Assembly: GCF_028369295.1 (NCBI RefSeq)
Contig: NZ_JAQMYP010000001.1
Location: forward strand, 1 to 64,000
Direction of reading: 5' to 3'
DNA from: Streptomyces sp. HD
GTDB taxonomy: Bacteria > Actinomycetota > Actinomycetes > Streptomycetales > Streptomycetaceae
DNA length: 64,000 nucleotides
Part shown: piece after piece, positions 62,207 to 64,000 of the stretch
How positions within the stretch are numbered: the stretch's first letter is position 1
Layout of the letters: each line of letters opens with the position of its first letter
Program-made: the position numbers and the translations under genes
The notes under the pieces: generated by a model
Databases searched by the model: none
What the model saw: only the letters and a program-made list of their open reading frames with translations
Told to the model about the DNA's origin: nothing

Positions 62207-63109
62207 ATGCTTGTGCCCGTCATCGCCGGAGTCGACGGATCCACCGAGAGTCTCGCCGCTGCCGAGTGGGCCGCCCGCGAGGCGGAACGCCGGGACCGGC
62301 CGCTGCGTCTGGTGCATGCCTGGAACTGGCACCCCCGCCAGGGAACCGGCGAGCCTGTGACGGCAGCCCAGCGGTATCTGGCCCGGCGCGCACTGCGCCA
62401 GGCCGAGGACCGCGTCCGTCGTACCTGCCCCGGCGTCAAACTCGACGACCGGCAGATCGAGGGACCGGCCACCGCCGCCCTCCTCCACGCCGCCGAACAC
62501 GCCGACCTACTCGTCCTCGGCTCGCGCGGACTGAGCGGCTTCAGCGGGTTCCTGGTCGGTTCGGTCGCCCTGGGCGTGGTGGCGCGCGCCACCCGGCCGG
62601 TCGTCCTCGTCCGGGCGGGCGAAGAGGCGTCGGACGAACACCTTCCGGCCGATGACGGCAGCCCGTCCACCCGAACCGGCTACCGGGACGTGGTCCTGGG
62701 CATCGACCTCGGCGACCCCTGTGACGAGGTGATCGAGTTCGCCTTCGAGGCGGCCCGGATGCGCGGCGCGCGTCTGCACGCCGTGCACGCCTGGCAGACA
62801 CCGTCCCCGCTGGGGCTCGGCCCCGGCGACATCGGCCTGGTGAGCGGCCCGGAACAGGCCGACGAGTGGCTCGGCTTCCTCACCGCCGTCCTGAACGAGT
62901 GGCGGGACAAGTACCCCGAGGTCGAGGTCGCCGAGACCGTGACCGCGGGACGCGCCCAGTCCGTGCTGGTCCGCGCCGCCACCGGGGCGAGTCTCCTCGT
63001 GGTCGGCCGCCGGACGACCGAACGCCCGGCGGGCCCCCGCACCGGCCCCGTCACCCACGCGGCCATCCATCACGGCGGCTGCCCCTTGGCCGTCGTCCCC
63101 CATGAGTAG
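62207..63109 (+). CDS. Tandem universal stress protein
   Basis: A 300-residue two-domain USP: MLVPVIAGVDGSTESLAAAE; domain 1 loop VLGSRGLSGFSGFLVGSVAL; domain 2 VVGRRTTERPAGPRTGPVTH; end CPLAVVPHE. AGGAGG upstream of ATG 62207 is a strong ribosome site. Domain 1 is fully canonical for ATP binding. The convergent Hsp20 gene ends 81 bp downstream. Confidence 0.91.
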   Translation: MLVPVIAGVDGSTESLAAAEWAAREAERRDRPLRLVHAWNWHPRQGTGEPVTAAQRYLARRALRQAEDRVRRTCPGVKLDDRQIEGPATAALLHAAEHADLLVLGSRGLSGFSGFLVGSVALGVVARATRPVVLVRAGEEASDEHLPADDGSPSTRTGYRDVVLGIDLGDPCDEVIEFAFEAARMRGARLHAVHAWQTPSPLGLGPGDIGLVSGPEQADEWLGFLTAVLNEWRDKYPEVEVAETVTAGRAQSVLVRAATGASLLVVGRRTTERPAGPRTGPVTHAAIHHGGCPLAVVPHE

Positions 63110-63190
63110 AGGGCCAGGGCCTGCGCCCCGTCCCGGCGCACCGGGCAGCCTCCGTCGACGTACCGCACGCGGTCCCGGCCGAGGGGGAGT

Positions 63191-63613
63191 TCAGTCGTGC
63201 CGCACCGGGATGGTCCGGGTACCGCTCTTCGTCTCGGGAACCGGGACTGTGATGGTCAGTACACCGTCCTTGTACTGCGCGGTCGCGTCCTCGCCGCGGG
63301 CCCCGGCCGGCAGCCGGACGGCACGGGCGAAGGTGCCGTAGCGGAATTCCGTGTGATGCTTCTCGGTCTTCTCCGCGGAGCGCTCCGCCCGCAGCGTCAG
63401 CACCCCCTCCGTCACGGTGATCTCGACGTCCTTGGCCGGGTCGATGCCCGGGAGTTCGGCGCGCAGGACGTACTTGCCGTCCGTGAGGTGCTCCTCGACG
63501 CGGATGCCATGCACCCCGGGTGTCTGGTGCAGGCCCGGGACACCGCTCTCGATCCAGCCGAACAGGTCCGGCAACGGTGGCCAGCCCGGCCACCGTTCGA
63601 TCATTCCAGTCAT
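63191..63613 (-). CDS. Hsp20/alpha-crystallin small heat-shock protein
   Basis: A 140-residue holdase chaperone. The alpha-crystallin domain spans about residues 38-135: VEEHLTDGKYVLRAELPGID, VTEGVLTLRAERSAEKTEKH, FARAVRLPAGARGEDATAQY, KDGVLTITVPVPE. It keeps denatured proteins soluble without ATP. GGGAGAG lies upstream of the ATG. Small alpha-crystallins are hallmark DosR-regulon products in mycobacteria, and here the gene has one of the best operator copies 82 bp upstream. Confidence 0.93.
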   Translation of the reverse strand: MTGMIERWPGWPPLPDLFGWIESGVPGLHQTPGVHGIRVEEHLTDGKYVLRAELPGIDPAKDVEITVTEGVLTLRAERSAEKTEKHHTEFRYGTFARAVRLPAGARGEDATAQYKDGVLTITVPVPETKSGTRTIPVRHD

Positions 63614-63694
63614 CACGCTCTCCCGAATGCTGGGGCGTATTCCTCTGGTTCCCCCGCTTCTTCGAGCTTCCGCCGACCGTGACAGCAGCCGCCA

Positions 63695-63728
63695 GGGCCG
63701 ATCGGCCCTCTGCTCGGCCAACCGGCCC
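63695..63728 (-). promoter_or_regulatory. Paired DevR-like operator before hsp20
   Basis: GGGCCGATCGGCCC (63695-63708, perfect palindrome) and CGGCCAACCGGCCC (63715-63728), 20 bp apart, 82 bp before the Hsp20 start. Confidence 0.62.
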
Positions 63729-63752
63729 CGGCTCCCGCGGTCCGGCGGCGAA

Positions 63753-64000
63753 TCACGTGGTCTTGCGGCGCCACTGGGGGCCGGTCTGCTCCCATTCCCT
63801 GCCCCACTGGTCGTACCTCCGCTGGTCGAGCCGCCACCGCACGACGCGTCCGGCGCCGTACGTCAGGCAGCCGAACGCTGCGGCGGCACCGGTGCCCAGC
63901 ACGGCCGCCTCCAGCGCGGCCTCGCCGGCGGTCTGCGGCTCCCGCGTCAGCTGTCCCCTGTCGTCCAGCCAGACCGTGACCTTCGATCCGGCTGTCTGCC
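63753..64000 (-). CDS. Rv1733c-family membrane protein, C-terminal part (cut by window edge)
   Basis: The last 81 codons of a minus-strand gene whose start lies beyond the window. It reads GSKVTVWLDDRGQLTREPQT, AALEAAVLGTGAAAAFGCLT, WRLDQRRYDQWGREWEQTGP and QWRRKTT before TGA at 63753. The extracellular vWxDxxGxLT loop, one membrane helix and the terminal LDxRRxxxWxxEWxxxxPxW motif match the Rv1733c family, two-span membrane proteins that belong to the DosR regulon in Mycobacterium tuberculosis. The biochemical function is not known. Confidence 0.8.
   Translation of the reverse strand, partial: QTAGSKVTVWLDDRGQLTREPQTAGEAALEAAVLGTGAAAAFGCLTYGAGRVVRWRLDQRRYDQWGREWEQTGPQWRRKTT

Noticed and set aside
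1..64000. tRNA or rRNA genes
   Set aside because: No stretch with recognisable tRNA arms or rRNA sequence was seen by eye; a covariance-model scan would be needed to exclude small RNAs.

Overview
The window is very GC-rich and strongly G/C-biased at third codon positions. It uses many GTG starts and short stop/start overlaps, and nearly every protein has a Streptomyces-type relative, so a Streptomyces (or close Streptomycetaceae) chromosome is the best reading. The mixture of intact genes, frameshifted remnants and an internally deleted IS5-type element suggests a plastic part of the chromosome, possibly an arm; that last point is inference.

Left part (1-12.7 kb). After the edge of an SDR oxidoreductase with a divergent TetR regulator come an acyl-CoA ligase with a divergent PucR-type regulator and a decayed ricin-lectin/glycosidase remnant. 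A probable terpenoid gene set follows at 4.8-11.8 kb. Its core is one polypeptide that joins a squalene/phytoene-synthase domain to a complete cis-prenyltransferase (UppS-type) domain. With it are two P450s (one lacking the usual I-helix acid/alcohol pair), a cholesterol-oxidase-like GMC flavoprotein and a tiny coupled ORF. IS5-type ends in inverted orientation flank the second P450.

Decay belt (12.7-17.4 kb). A beta-lactamase-fold lipoprotein and a beta-carbonic anhydrase are intact. Between and beside them lie remnants of an S9 peptidase, a LysR regulator, an MFS transporter and an Lrp/AsnC regulator.

Dormancy/hypoxia-type island (17.5-64 kb). This resembles the DevR/DosR (OsdR) regulon of actinobacteria. 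It has one NarL-type response regulator without a kinase beside it, nine intact tandem universal stress proteins plus one broken one, five CBS-BON proteins and one CBS protein. It also has three cyclic-nucleotide-binding-domain proteins without a helix-turn-helix, two GAF-ANTAR proteins, two PPOX-fold proteins (one fused to DUF1918 and an XRE helix-turn-helix), Hsp20 and an Rv1733c-like protein at the right edge. The metabolic genes suit low-oxygen or energy-limited life: phosphoketolase, a phosphofructokinase with the pyrophosphate-type signature (Asp104/Lys124), two zinc alcohol dehydrogenases, a GNAT-acyl-CoA synthetase (NDP-forming) fusion, SulP, a K+ channel, and a complete four-subunit cytosolic [NiFe]-hydrogenase (beta, gamma, delta, alpha) with HypC, HypD, HypE, HypF and a maturation protease. 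hypA and hypB are not in the window.

Regulation. The most striking non-coding signal is a palindrome close to GGGCCGANCGGCCC (variant GGGACCTGYGGCCC). It lies about 35-120 bp before many island genes, very often as two copies 20-22 bp (mostly exactly 21 bp) apart. It occurs before the response regulator itself, two of the cyclic-nucleotide-binding genes, many USPs, the hydrogenase operon, the protease-hypF-hypC operon and hsp20, and I did not see it in the first 17 kb. The simplest model is that the in-window NarL-type regulator binds these paired sites and co-induces the island.
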